Shown here: positions 26,293 through 36,900 of the stretch, piece by piece | Layout: every line of letters begins with the position of its first letter | Position numbering within the stretch: the first letter of the stretch is position 1 | Assembly (NCBI GenBank): GCA_037783545.1 | Contig: JBBELK010000001.1 | Coordinates: forward strand, 248,001 to 312,000 | Direction of reading: 5' to 3' | DNA: 64,000 nt | Source of the DNA: Henricia sp. BOLD:AAB3569 | Taxonomy: Eukaryota; Echinodermata; Asteroidea; Spinulosida; Echinasteridae | Program-made: the position numbers and the translations under genes | The notes under the pieces: model-generated | What the model saw: only the letters and a program-made list of their open reading frames with translations | Databases searched by the model: none | What the model was told of the DNA's origin: nothing

Positions 26293-26436
26293 AGACCATA
26301 TCGAATAGCCGCCATCTTGTAGGGCAGTTCCTTTGTTCCTTGAAGACATGCATGGTTGCACCATTTGTGCTTACATTGTTGACCAATTTGAATATAAAAA
26401 GTTGTCCTACAATATGGCAGCTATTCGATACGGTCT
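26293..26436. mobile_element. MITE M1, copy 2
   Basis: It has the same length and ends as copy 1 (AGACCATATCGAATAGCCGC and GCTATTCGATACGGTCT), with a few substitutions in each arm. Confidence 0.88.
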
Positions 26437-26689
26437 ATATAGGCTCTGTAGTAAACCACGTTTTCTTCCTCCGTGAGTGAACAAAATTTAGGTTTGAATT
26501 CAAAGTAATTTTTTAAAAGGTACGTTCGAGAACGTGGGTGTTATATTTTCAGCATTATTTGTTCTGCAATCGTATACAATTATTTTGAACCGACTACTAT
26601 CTCGAGTTGGTTTGAATATTTATTTATTTTATTTGTTTATTTGAATTGCGTGAAGTGTCTTACACCTAAACATCAATATACATAGGTGG

Positions 26690-26925
26690 GTGGCGCCATT
26701 GGCGACGCCAGAAGACACCGGGTAATCCCATTACTCTTCACGAATGAGTGCTCTAGATCTAGTTTTAGGTGTATGTTACACAACATGCACTGGACCAACG
26801 GCTTTACATCTCTTCCAAAGGATAGAACAATTGTGGTAAAGTGCATGCCTTGCTCAAGGGCACAATTAAGTACCACGACAAGGTATCGAACCCGCAACAC
26901 TATAATTTAACCCCGCTGTTACGAG
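26690..26925 (-). repeat. tRNA-derived SINE related to S1
   Basis: On the minus strand the order is a tRNA-like head with GCGGGTTCGATACC as B box, then GCCCTTGAGCAAGGCATG, then a body. That layout matches the S1 SINE at 61624-61965. Confidence 0.65.
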
Positions 26926-28019
26926 CCAATGACCCAAAAACCCCCGATGTTGTTAATGTTATGGCAACTTCGGCGCGGTATTACAATGTAGCTTTACTTT
27001 TTTAGATAACGAAAGAGATAATGAAGAATGACAACTAAATTATAACGAAATTATAGCGAAAGAGATGCAATGTTAGAAACGGGAGGAAAGCCGAAGAGAA
27101 ATCTGCTCGATACTCACCCAGGAATCGAACCCGGGGCGCCAGAGGTGAGGAGCGAGTAAAGAACCACTACGCCAACCCGCCCTCCGGTACCCTCACTGTT
27201 ATCGCTGGTATTTTGAGGGTGTAGGTGATGGACACGTTTTGGATTACAATTTTCCCTCGAGAAGAGATGGGAAACAAATCAACAAACGGGGCAGGTCGAG
27301 GTCTCCTCATCCAGACTTCAAGTGCGCATTCTTAACCTGTCACTATACACTGGGTGGGCTGACCGAACAACGTTACCAACGCTAAATTGTTTTCAAATGT
27401 TATTAGAAAAAGCGACCGCAAATTTACACTTTGATGTAATGTAACTGGCTTGTGTGGCATGTGGCCCGGGGCGAAGTGGGCTGGTCATTAAGAGGTTTCT
27501 AGGAAGCGGCCTTGGTGAGGAGTTGGGAGGGCATGACCGCTAAGCCAGGCCTATACCCTGATGTAAAAGCAAAAGTGTGTTGGAGGGTCCAGTAGTCACC
27601 CCTCGCGGACATGCCATTTCCAAAATCTTAATCACAATGAACCATTTGACTGGAAAAACCTAACTCAAATAGAAGATAGAAGTGGTTCTAACTGTCCAAT
27701 GTTTCCGCCTGAGTATAAGAAAACGATGATTGAAGATGAATTTATATAGATGTGTGTGCACACACATTTTTACAAGGGTGCCACATGTGGTATTATATGG
27801 GTCAGTTATTTGTGCAGTGTGATAGGGAAACCAGTCTTAATAGGACGGTGGCTTTGGGCAATTTCTCGAAAGCATGGACGCTTTCGAGAAACGCCTCTCC
27901 GTCTGAACGTGAATTAGTTTTTTAAAAATCAAACACATTATCAATTATTTTGGAGATTAACGCCGTCTGTGCACATTTTATACCTGGTCTTTTACTGCAT
28001 AATAATGAAGGATTATTTG
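26926..28019. other. No gene recognised; tRNA-like piece at 27105-27190
   Basis: CCAGGAATCGAACCCGGGG at 27117 is an inverted B box, and GAACCACTACGCCAACCCGC an inverted A box, so a SINE head is likely on the minus strand. An R2 piece with TGTGTGTGCACACACA lies near 27750. Confidence 0.4.
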
Positions 28020-28086
28020 TATTTGATTCGAACCGCGGACCTTCTGTTTAAGGTGCAGACGCCCTACCAATTGAGCTATAAAGCCA
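28020..28086 (-). pseudogene. tRNA-like pseudogene (Lys-like)
   Basis: On the minus strand GGCTTTATAGCTCAATTGG begins an acceptor and D-arm, an anticodon loop around ACCTTAA would give CTT, and GCGGTTCGAATC is a B box. The T stem and acceptor 3' side do not pair, so it is a decayed tRNA or SINE head. Confidence 0.5.
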
Positions 28087-28699
28087 ACTCAATCACGGTA
28101 GTGGAGCTGTTCCTCACTGATTGGGATTGGCTATCACGTGAACAATGAGATAACCACCCCTCCCGGCTTGCCCCAGAAAGTCATTTGTCCAAATTTGTAT
28201 CGAAGGGTTATTTGGTTAAAAAGACATTTTCGATGTAAAATGAATAAAAAAGCGTTTGTCAACTTTGAAAATGTCTTCACAGAAACTCACAGAAGGGGGC
28301 GCTGTTTGGGGTGCGTTAGTTCAGGAACACAGCCGTGCTAGACTGGTTCCCGTCCACATATTCCACACAGGAGAATATAAGGACAGGTAAAGGGCGCTTC
28401 ATCTTGATCTGTAATTGGTCGTCTTTGCGCGTGCGCATTGTGTTTTCTTTTAAAATTTAAAAATTAGCCAAGCCCTTTGCTTTAGGCAATGTACTTTATT
28501 TACATAATTGGATATGTTCGACACGCACGGCCAAGTTACAAATGTCAATGCACAATCTGCGCACTTACTAAAAAAATATAAATAATAATAACCACGTGAT
28601 GGGCAGAATTCTACCCGTCATGGCTGCCCTTTACCGATCCCTATATTTTCGCAAAAAGCGAACCAATCTATAGGGATCGGGAACAAATCTAACAGCCGT
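28087..28699. other. No gene recognised; 12-bp hairpin at 28634-28680
   Basis: CCGATCCCTATA is exactly inverted 23 bases later. Nothing else in the stretch is supported. Confidence 0.4.
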
Positions 28700-29025
28700 G
28701 CATACACCATCTATAGATATATATACACTGGATGAATCAATGACGTCTAAAATTGAAGCCACCGTCCGCCATTGTACACACCATAATACAATGCCTTCCT
28801 CGTTTCTTCCTCCGTGCCTAGACTGGTCATACTGTCTTCACTTTTCTACATCATGGTCTACATGATGTATTAAGTGGAATGCGAGCGACCGCATGGACCG
28901 GGGAGCAGTCTAGGCCAAGCATTGTTCGTGGGGTACAACATGGCGACCGGCGCATGGCTTCAATTCTCGTATAGCCAACTGCTATTGCATATTCATCCAG
29001 TATATATATATTTCGATGGCATACA
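28700..29025. mobile_element. Composite foldback element, half-length copy 2
   Basis: This copy matches the 23120-23355 and 23530-23600 parts of copy 1, joined directly at GGCTTCAATTCTCGTATAGC. It therefore preserves the uninterrupted arrangement. Confidence 0.82.
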
Positions 29026-29052
29026 CTCATTTTGGTTTCTGGACCTTTCACC

Positions 29053-29125
29053 CATTGGATGCGCGGTGGTCTAGTGGATATAGCGCGTCAGACTGCGATT
29101 GGTCGGTGGTTCGAGGCCTGGTCAC
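29053..29125 (+). repeat. tRNA-derived SINE head
   Basis: GCGCGGTGGTCTAGTGGATA is an A box context, and GGTGGTTCGAGGCCTGG a B box at the usual spacing. The stems do not pair as in a working tRNA. Confidence 0.55.
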
Positions 29126-29912
29126 CGATATCGCGTTGATTAGACAAGACACTTGTCATGCATAGAATGAAACACTCTCTGTTTTTGGTGCAAAGTTACA
29201 AATTGTATTGCGTCGCAGAGAAAGAAAAATAATGGTCTCGCTTTTTGTGACATAAACAGCAGGAGTCCTTATGCGTAATAAACTGCCCGGAGGCACTTTT
29301 ATTATAGGACAAAATATGTCTTTCATTGGTTTCTTCCGTCCTTGTTAAGGGTCAGTCGGTGTTGTGATGTGTGACCGAACGGTCAAGTATTCTGCCAAGG
29401 TGCAGAAAGGCTGTCAGTGACCGGATGTGCATGCTGACCAGCAGCTGAAATAATGATCGGAAACATTTCGTTCTGCCCATGCTGCGCAACCGCCACGCGT
29501 AGGCAGTCTTGGTAAAATAGCGGTCAGTCGTGATATCGCCCTCTTGCGGCGGATGGTGGAACAATGGTGTAAACGTTTTTATCACCGTGCGCCAGGCGTG
29601 GTTTAGACGAGAAAGCCTGTCCACCAACATGGCCGGTTGTGCAAATAGTCTATACCATGACAAGAAGAAGTTGAAGGCAAACGGGACTAGTTTCGTTCAT
29701 ACTAGGTCGCCCTTAAGTAAAAAATATGTGTGCGCACACGTCATTTATATAAATTTATCTTCAATTATGTTTTCCCCCGTCGGCGGAATTATTTTTATTA
29801 TTATTATTATTTATTTAGCCATTCCTGCAATACACAAAATAGGTAAGGAGCAACAAAAGTAAAAATTACTGTGATCCAAGGACCTGCTGCCCCAAAAATT
29901 ACATTAAACATC
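29126..29912. other. No gene recognised; R2 copy at 29700-29770
   Basis: ATGTGTGCGCACACGTCATT is an R2 core, and a short TTA microsatellite follows at about 29795-29815. No coding exon is supported. Confidence 0.4.
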
Positions 29913-30174
29913 TTAAAGGAGCGTTTCAGAAAAATGTATCTCGTTTTAACCTAACAATCTGATAAAATACCTCCCCATAATACTATCCGTAGGAAAAAAA
30001 CCCGGAAATTTGCAATTTCCAAATTAGATCTGGATGCAAAAGGTTGGTGTAATTATTGCACTGCTTTATGGAGCCAGATAGGTCTAAATTAGTTTACAAA
30101 ACATCGGTGGTTTTCTGACGGACATCATTGAAAATATACGGATTAAGAACGCGAAATCTCAGAATAGTAATGAG
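29913..30174 (-). mobile_element. Family K4 element, inverted truncated copy 4
   Basis: It starts TTAAAGGAGCGTTTCAG and contains the inverse of GGGGAGG and TTTGGATATGGAAGC-like segments, ending near 30174 before the GGGTGTTGAG end. Confidence 0.75.
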
Positions 30175-30179
30175 GGCGC

Positions 30180-30463
30180 CCTAGTAAAAAATGTGTGTGC
30201 GCACACAACTATAAATTCATCTTCAAATATACGTTTTTCTGTTCCATAAAGCAGTGCAGTAACTACACCAACCTTCCAAGCAAATTTCCCGTTTTCTTTG
30301 GGGAGGTATTTTATAGACTAATCCGACGAACGAAAACTGCGGTGTATCTCCAAGGTATTTACATGACGTCACAATAGAAATACACCGCAGTAACAATGGA
30401 ATAACCACAAGAGGGCGGGCTCAAAATGTAATCCATTTTCTGGAAAACGACACTTTAACAAAC
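30180..30463 (+). mobile_element. R2 core, then K4 fragment interrupted by a small hairpin
   Basis: TGTGTGTGCGCACACA lies at 30190. A K4 piece follows from about 30238 to 30313 and resumes at 30428-30463 (CCATTTTCTGGAAAACG). Between them ACTGCGGTGTAT (30336-30347) is inverted at 30380-30391. Confidence 0.6.
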
Positions 30464-30974
30464 TCTATTGACCGAAAGAGGGCGCTCTTTGTTTCGACCA
30501 GTGTTGCACTTGTAGCGCAGACGACGGGGTGGACAAGTCCAACATTTCATGATGACGTCATGGGTTCTCGACCAGTTGCCGGGGAAGCGAGAACACAAGT
30601 TGGTTTCTCGAGTAGGCCCTATTTGACATTAATAAAATTCTCCATGAATTACGCCTTTTGCGTCCGGGATCGATAGCAAAGTAACATCCGGGCCGTACGG
30701 ACTGTGACTTTTTGCTGTAACGCTGAAGTGTAAAAAGGGTGAATTGACATGCGCTGGGATCTTGATTTTGGAACATTTTGAAACCGTCCCGGACCTGGGC
30801 TGTGCACCTGTTGTTTCGTACACCTGTTGGGTTGCATGTGCTGTGTTTAGCTCGGCGCACTGGGAGCGAAGTGCTGGACATTCACAGGACATCTTCGGCC
30901 CCCGCATTAAATGGCTTAGGCCTATGGATCTTCGAATCTGATCTTTGTGCACTGTGGTTACACAAATTAGCAAC
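30464..30974 (+). promoter_or_regulatory. Upstream region of the kinesin gene
   Basis: This stretch before the ATG holds no recognised repeat after 30464 and probably contains promoter and 5' UTR. A perfect cAMP-response-type palindrome TGACGTCA lies at 30553-30560. No TATA box was found. The transcription start is not determinable from sequence alone. Confidence 0.35.
30553..30560. promoter_or_regulatory. CRE-like palindrome TGACGTCA
   Basis: The full 8-base CREB/ATF consensus lies about 415 bases before the start codon. A second copy at 30364-30371 sits in the loop of a small hairpin element. Occurrence by chance or through a MITE is possible. Confidence 0.25.
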
Positions 30975-30994
30975 ATGTCTGGTGGAGGAGACTC
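30975..30994 (+). CDS. KIF28P: KIF28-like exon 1 (start codon)
   Basis: The ATG at 30975 opens MSGGGDS, which leads directly into the first motor strand after splicing. The donor GTAAGT follows at 30995 and the exon ends in phase 2. The start is chosen because it places six residues before [10 protein letters not shown], as usual for kinesin-3 motors. An additional upstream non-coding exon cannot be excluded. Confidence 0.85.
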
Positions 30995-33900
30995 GTAAGT
31001 ATTGGCTCAATATTTTAGCCCAAATTCATCATTTTGATGATGTTGGATTTTCTATTATTAAATTTATGGGTATTTTTTCGTATTCTGTCGGTCGCCGCAA
31101 CATCACTGGAGTGAAAACAACGTTGTGCCCATGGTGACAAGCGAAGAAACAAAGCCGTTGTCTACGCAACACGTACACGCATCTAAGGCCATCGGAATGA
31201 AAGTCATAGAATACCGTCCTCCGCCTGCATGACCAAATGGCCGCCGCCAAAATATTTTTTATTATTCAAAATTTTTCATTATTTCCAAAAAATTGGAACT
31301 TCAACGTACTTTCAATACTTGTTCATGAAAGAAATCGATATATATGGCGCCAAACCGAGAAATTCCGACCAATCAACCAAATTTTTCGAAATCAGACGGC
31401 AGACGATAGTCTTGAGCGCGAGATCCAAGTACTGACACACAATTCCACTGTTCGTGTTTTTTGTTTCGGTGTAGCCGTGCGAGACTGCAAGTCCCGGGGC
31501 GCGTTCAATAGCGCAATACGTATGCATACCGACAATACCTTCAACGGTGAAGGTATAGGAAAATACCCATACCGGCGTACGTATGTATTGTGCTATTGAA
31601 CGCACCCCCGATCTCACTTCGGCAATCTTCGGACGTTCTGTACACGTATGTATTCCGTCTCTGATTGGCTGTTGCCATCGCGACATCGAATTTTGGCCAA
31701 TGAAAAATTACGTCTCATCGGTGTCTGCCTGTCATGCAATGATGGCAGACGTAAAAACGATTTGAAGACGAAAACGTAAGAAAAGTCCCGATTTCCCAAA
31801 TTTCGTCCACTTTATGATCAATATGAAAGAAAAATAATGAAACCAAATCGTAAATAAAATACTAAAGAAACCGTAAGAGGTTTTCATATGAATTTATGGT
31901 GAGAATAAAACGTGGTATTTGGCGAGTTGATCTGATTAATCCGAGTCGTGTCTCACTCGCACGCTGTCCTTATATGGGGGCAGCACATACATTGTCTATG
32001 TACCCCTCGGGCACCTGTTTTTCAAAATAATGAAAAATGAATAATGAAAAAAAGCCTCGTGTTTTTGAAATCTTCCGGACGGTATTCTATGACTTTCATT
32101 CCGATGGCCTAAGCATGAATGAATTTTATTTCACTCCAGTCACGGTGTTATGCCCGTATACAAAGGCACATAACACCGGGTCACAGAAGTGCCAGGATGT
32201 GCGACCGACAGAATACGTTGAACAAAGATTTGAAGGAAATTACCTCATGGAATCAACAGATCATCCAATTCTAAGATATACTTGCACTTCTGTCGGAAAT
32301 GTTGCTTTTCTGAGATAAATAAATGATAAAAGTACTGCATAAAGTAATGCACAAAAATAAGGCGCGAGTGGTCTGTGCGTAAGCGTGATAACAGAGGGCG
32401 CTGCGCGCGTGCGAATGGTTATCTTGTGCACTAACTGAAGGCAATTTTTGAATGAGAAATGTGATTTTTCTACAGAAAAGCAACATTTGCAACAAATAGT
32501 GCAAGTGGGAAGTATATCTTAAAATTATATTATATCTGTTGATTCCAGGAGGTAATTTCCTTCAAATCTTTGTTCAATGTATACAAACAAAATACAAATT
32601 TATGTATGTATCGATTGCTGATAATTCAAAAATAGTGATTAAATAAAATAACTTTTGTCTTTTATTTTGCATGTTTAGGGTGAAGGTGGCAGTCCGAGTG
32701 AGGCCCTTTAACACGAGGTAGGTAAAAATTGAAAAGTTTTGCAAGAAAAATGTCATGTGGTGTTCTTTTTTGTTTTTTCTACTGACTCTGCTTCACATGA
32801 ACTGAAAACAACAGTGCTACAGGATTGTTGGGTCATGAAATCAACACAAACTAGCTTACAAGGCACTGATTGACCAACCACTTTAGAAAATAAACCTTAT
32901 CGACGTTCTCAATGCATCAAGCGATTGGATGACAAATATTGCCCATCCAAGTGTGCATAAACCTATGAGACGGAGGGCAACTCGTCAACTTTTTTACTCA
33001 TTTTCACAAAATTAAAAAGAGTTCAAAAATCGGCCCATGTAACACGAACTTGCAGTGCAGCACACTCAATCCAACCACCCCGAGCCGATACGGCGCACGT
33101 TGCATTGCTCATACCGAGCTGCGAACGCGGTACTCGAACTTCCCCACTATATGAAGGGAATCCCCGATGATTTCTCGCATTTGCAATATTTCTGTTTCGG
33201 GACATGTTTGATAGTATGTTTGATGTTTGAAAAAGTGGTGGGAGGTTAATTCTTGAACTCTCTCTGATTTTCATGAAAATAAGTTTTAAAAGTTGCAGAG
33301 TTGGCCTCCGCCTCATAGGTTTACACATACTTTGCCGGGCAATATTTGTCATTCAATCCCACGATGCATTTATAATGTCGATAAGGTCAGGTATAGTGGG
33401 GAACATCAGGTAGAGTGGTGCACGCTGCCTCAGTGGCTCTTACATTGGTGTTGGTGCAGTCAGCCTTGCTACAAGGTGTTCATACACATTACTCGCTGAT
33501 AAAATGTTACATCTCTCAATTGCCTTGATCTTTCGGTCAGAATATAACTTTTTTAACCATATGCTTTTGGGAAAATGTCATTGATTTCTTTCAATGGTTA
33601 ACTGACTGGTTTTTGTTTCCGCTTTTTAAATTCCCCCCTTTTTTGACTTAAACAGTCAAAAAAGAAACTTCATGCAATTTATTTTCAGGAATTAACAACC
33701 TTTTTTTTTCGATGTGAGCATCTTATATTGCTCAGACATCATTTGAAAGACTGATTGAAAAAAACATATATTGTGATGTTTTGCATCTTTAGGGAAAAAG
33801 ACAGAGGGGCCAAAGTTATTGTTGAAATGAATGGAGCAACGACCAAACTACACAGTTCTGATAAAGGTAAGAAGAAATTTGACCATGAGTCTAGTCTATA

Positions 33901-36900
33901 AAAGTCAAGTCAAACTGCCTTTAAGTCCCAAGTTATGCAAGTTTATCCATTGTAACCCAGCCCCGGGGGACCCGAGACTAGTGGGGACTTGACCGGGGAT
34001 GTAAAATTGGCCCAGAGTGACAACCCGGCAATATCCCTGCTACTGCCCCAGCCGGGCGGAGCACTTATTTTTTGGACATCCCTGGCTATACCCTGGCCCC
34101 AGCATGTGGGGCATTGTTGTACAACCCCCGCACGATCCCGGCCCGGCATGTGGGGCATTATTGTCCCCGCTATTGTCCACACTATTAAAGTCCCCACTCT
34201 TGTCCTGGTAGGGCCGGGCAGCAAATTGTACAACCCCGGCCAAGTCCCCACTATTGTCCCAGCTAGCAATATTTTTTGGACATCCCCAGCTTAGGTCCCA
34301 GCTACTTTTTCCAAATTCCCGGGTACCCTGGGGCCAGGACTATGATTTTGCTAAGTGCATTATTTCAAACTGCCTTCAAGTCTCAAATCAAGTCAAGTCA
34401 AACTGCCTTCAAGTCCCAAGTCAAGTCAAACTGCCTTTGAGTCCCAAGTCAAGTCAAACTGCCTTCGAGTCCCAAGTCAAGTCAAACTGCCTTTGAGTCC
34501 CAAGTCAAGTCAAACTGCCTTTGAGTCCCAAGTCAAGCCAAACTGCCTTTGAGTCTCAAGTCAAGTCAAACTGCCTTCAAGTCCCAAGTCAAGCCAAACT
34601 TCCGGCAATAAATTTGTCGAAACCAATTTCAAAATTAGACTAAATGCTGGAATTTGCTTTCAGGCATACATGATTTTTGTGTGCGCGCACATTTTCCATA
34701 TAATGCTTGTCGTCCATTTTCTGTATGTTTGTGGGCCAAACTAGAGAGTGTTTAAAATTAGCTGAGCTTTTGTCGTCTATTTAAGACCAGACACTTGACA
34801 TGCTCTTAGCCAATATGTATGCATGAACTGTCTTTTTACACATGTATATTTAAATATTTAAGCTCTACATGTAATTTAGGAAAACTGAGTTGAACGTTTT
34901 CTTGATAACAGAAAGTACATGTATACCCGTAATTAAAAATTCTTTGTTCAATTTTTCATTTTTATTTTCATATTCTTTTTTCCCGAACAACCCCAGGAGA
35001 AGAACCAAAAAGTGTGAGTAAATCTTTTGTTTTATTCCTTTGTCTTATTTGTGTTTGGTGAAAAGAATGGTTTGTAGTTGGGTCTTTCCACAGTCAAGGG
35101 GGCATTTTGGCAACAGAGTGCAGACCATTATTTTCGAGGAAATACCTTTGTCTGGTCTCAAAATAAAAGAAATAAGTTTCAGTTGTTCTGAAGAGATAAC
35201 TTAGGCCCAAAAAGGGTTACAAATAGTGTGACAACATGCCTTTCTAAAAACCCTGTGTACAAATTTCCAATATACGCGCGTAACCAGGACGAACACTTGT
35301 TACATTTTAGGCCGTCCTGGATACGAGCGTATATTTGAAATTTGTACACAGGGTTTTTAGAAAGGCATGTTGTCACACTATTTGTAACTCTTTTTGGGCC
35401 TAAGTTATCTCTTCAGAACAACTAAAACTTATTTTTTTTATTTTGAGACCAGACAAAGGTATTTTCTGGAAAATATGGTCTGGCGTTGCCAAAATGGCCC
35501 CTTTACCGTGGAAAGACTCATATATCAATGAAAATGTATCCATTAAACTCTTATCAGTGTACTATTTACAGGGGTCGATTTCATAAAGATTTGTGACGTG
35601 TCATATATACATGTACCAAATCCATCGCAACTCGCTGAACCCATGGTAAACTTACAAAGGGTTCGGTGAGTTGCGATGGATTTAGTAGTTATACACGTCT
35701 TTGTGAAATCGACCCCAGGAGCTATTGGAAGGTGAAACAGCCGAAGTATCCAGATTTAGGAATACACCTATGAAACAGCATTCATATTTATAGCTTAAAA
35801 TTTCAAAATAAGTATGATTTTTTTATCTTTTAATTTTTTTTATTTTTCAGTTCACGTTTGATTATTCATACTGGTAAGTTGACATTTTGTTCGAACTTTA
35901 TTTTTTCCCCCAATATTTAATGAACACTTCACTCCAACAATATACAGCCTGTCATTTTTGTCTAAATTGCAGTTCCGGGATACCAAAAAGTGATAACCTG
36001 TCATGTGCTAATATGATTTACATGTATCTGTGCTTGGCAAATCTGGGTCCTTATCAGTTTGTTTGCTTCACCTGGCCAGCATGTTTGGACTTTGGACATA
36101 CATTATAGGGACTAAGCCATATTTTAAGGCCCAATATATCATTTGCAAGATGAACTGTTTAATTCCTGGAATAAGGGCATTATGACCTACACTGCAAAAT
36201 CTGAGGTGTTAAATTTAACACGCTTGGTGTTAAATTTTATTCTTTCCTGCATGGTATCTATAAAAGACAACACCCATGGTGTAAATTAACACCAACTCTG
36301 GTGTACTTTTTACACCAGGAGCTGGTGTTATTTCGTATTACAATTGGTGTCACTTGCTTCTCCTCTGGTGTGAATGCTGAAGACACTTTCCCTTTAAAAT
36401 TAAGACGTTTCACTGCGAAACGTCTTGATGAGCACATTGATTTATCGCTTTTCACTTACAGTAATCTCCTTTTTTTTCAATTTATCCGCACTATTCCGTT
36501 CGTGGTGGAACAGTAGTGTGATTGGCAAAATGCCATTGTCCTCGTCATGATTTGAGAATTATAGAGAAACGCCTTTATTCATTATGTCTTCACAACCCCC
36601 TAAGGCATGTACACTCAAAAAAATGAGACTGACCTAAAGTAAATTTTAAACAAGACAAATGAGTAAATATTACACAAAACTATGTTATTGTTGCATTTAC
36701 GTTTATAATGGCGTTACACCAACTTGAAATGTTAACAAGTGGATATAACTTGTTATTTCTTGTGTTAACAACACGTTGGATTAGTAGAAGTAACAATATT
36801 AAAAGTCAAGTTAACTTTATTAGTTATATTTGAGTAATAATTACTGGAATCATATTGTCGTCTCTTTTACAGTTTTTGTAAAGTAGGAAGTACTGACATT

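Noticed and set aside
28020..28086. Functional tRNA-Lys gene
   Set aside because: The T stem and acceptor stem do not pair and position 33 is C, so only a pseudogene is supported.
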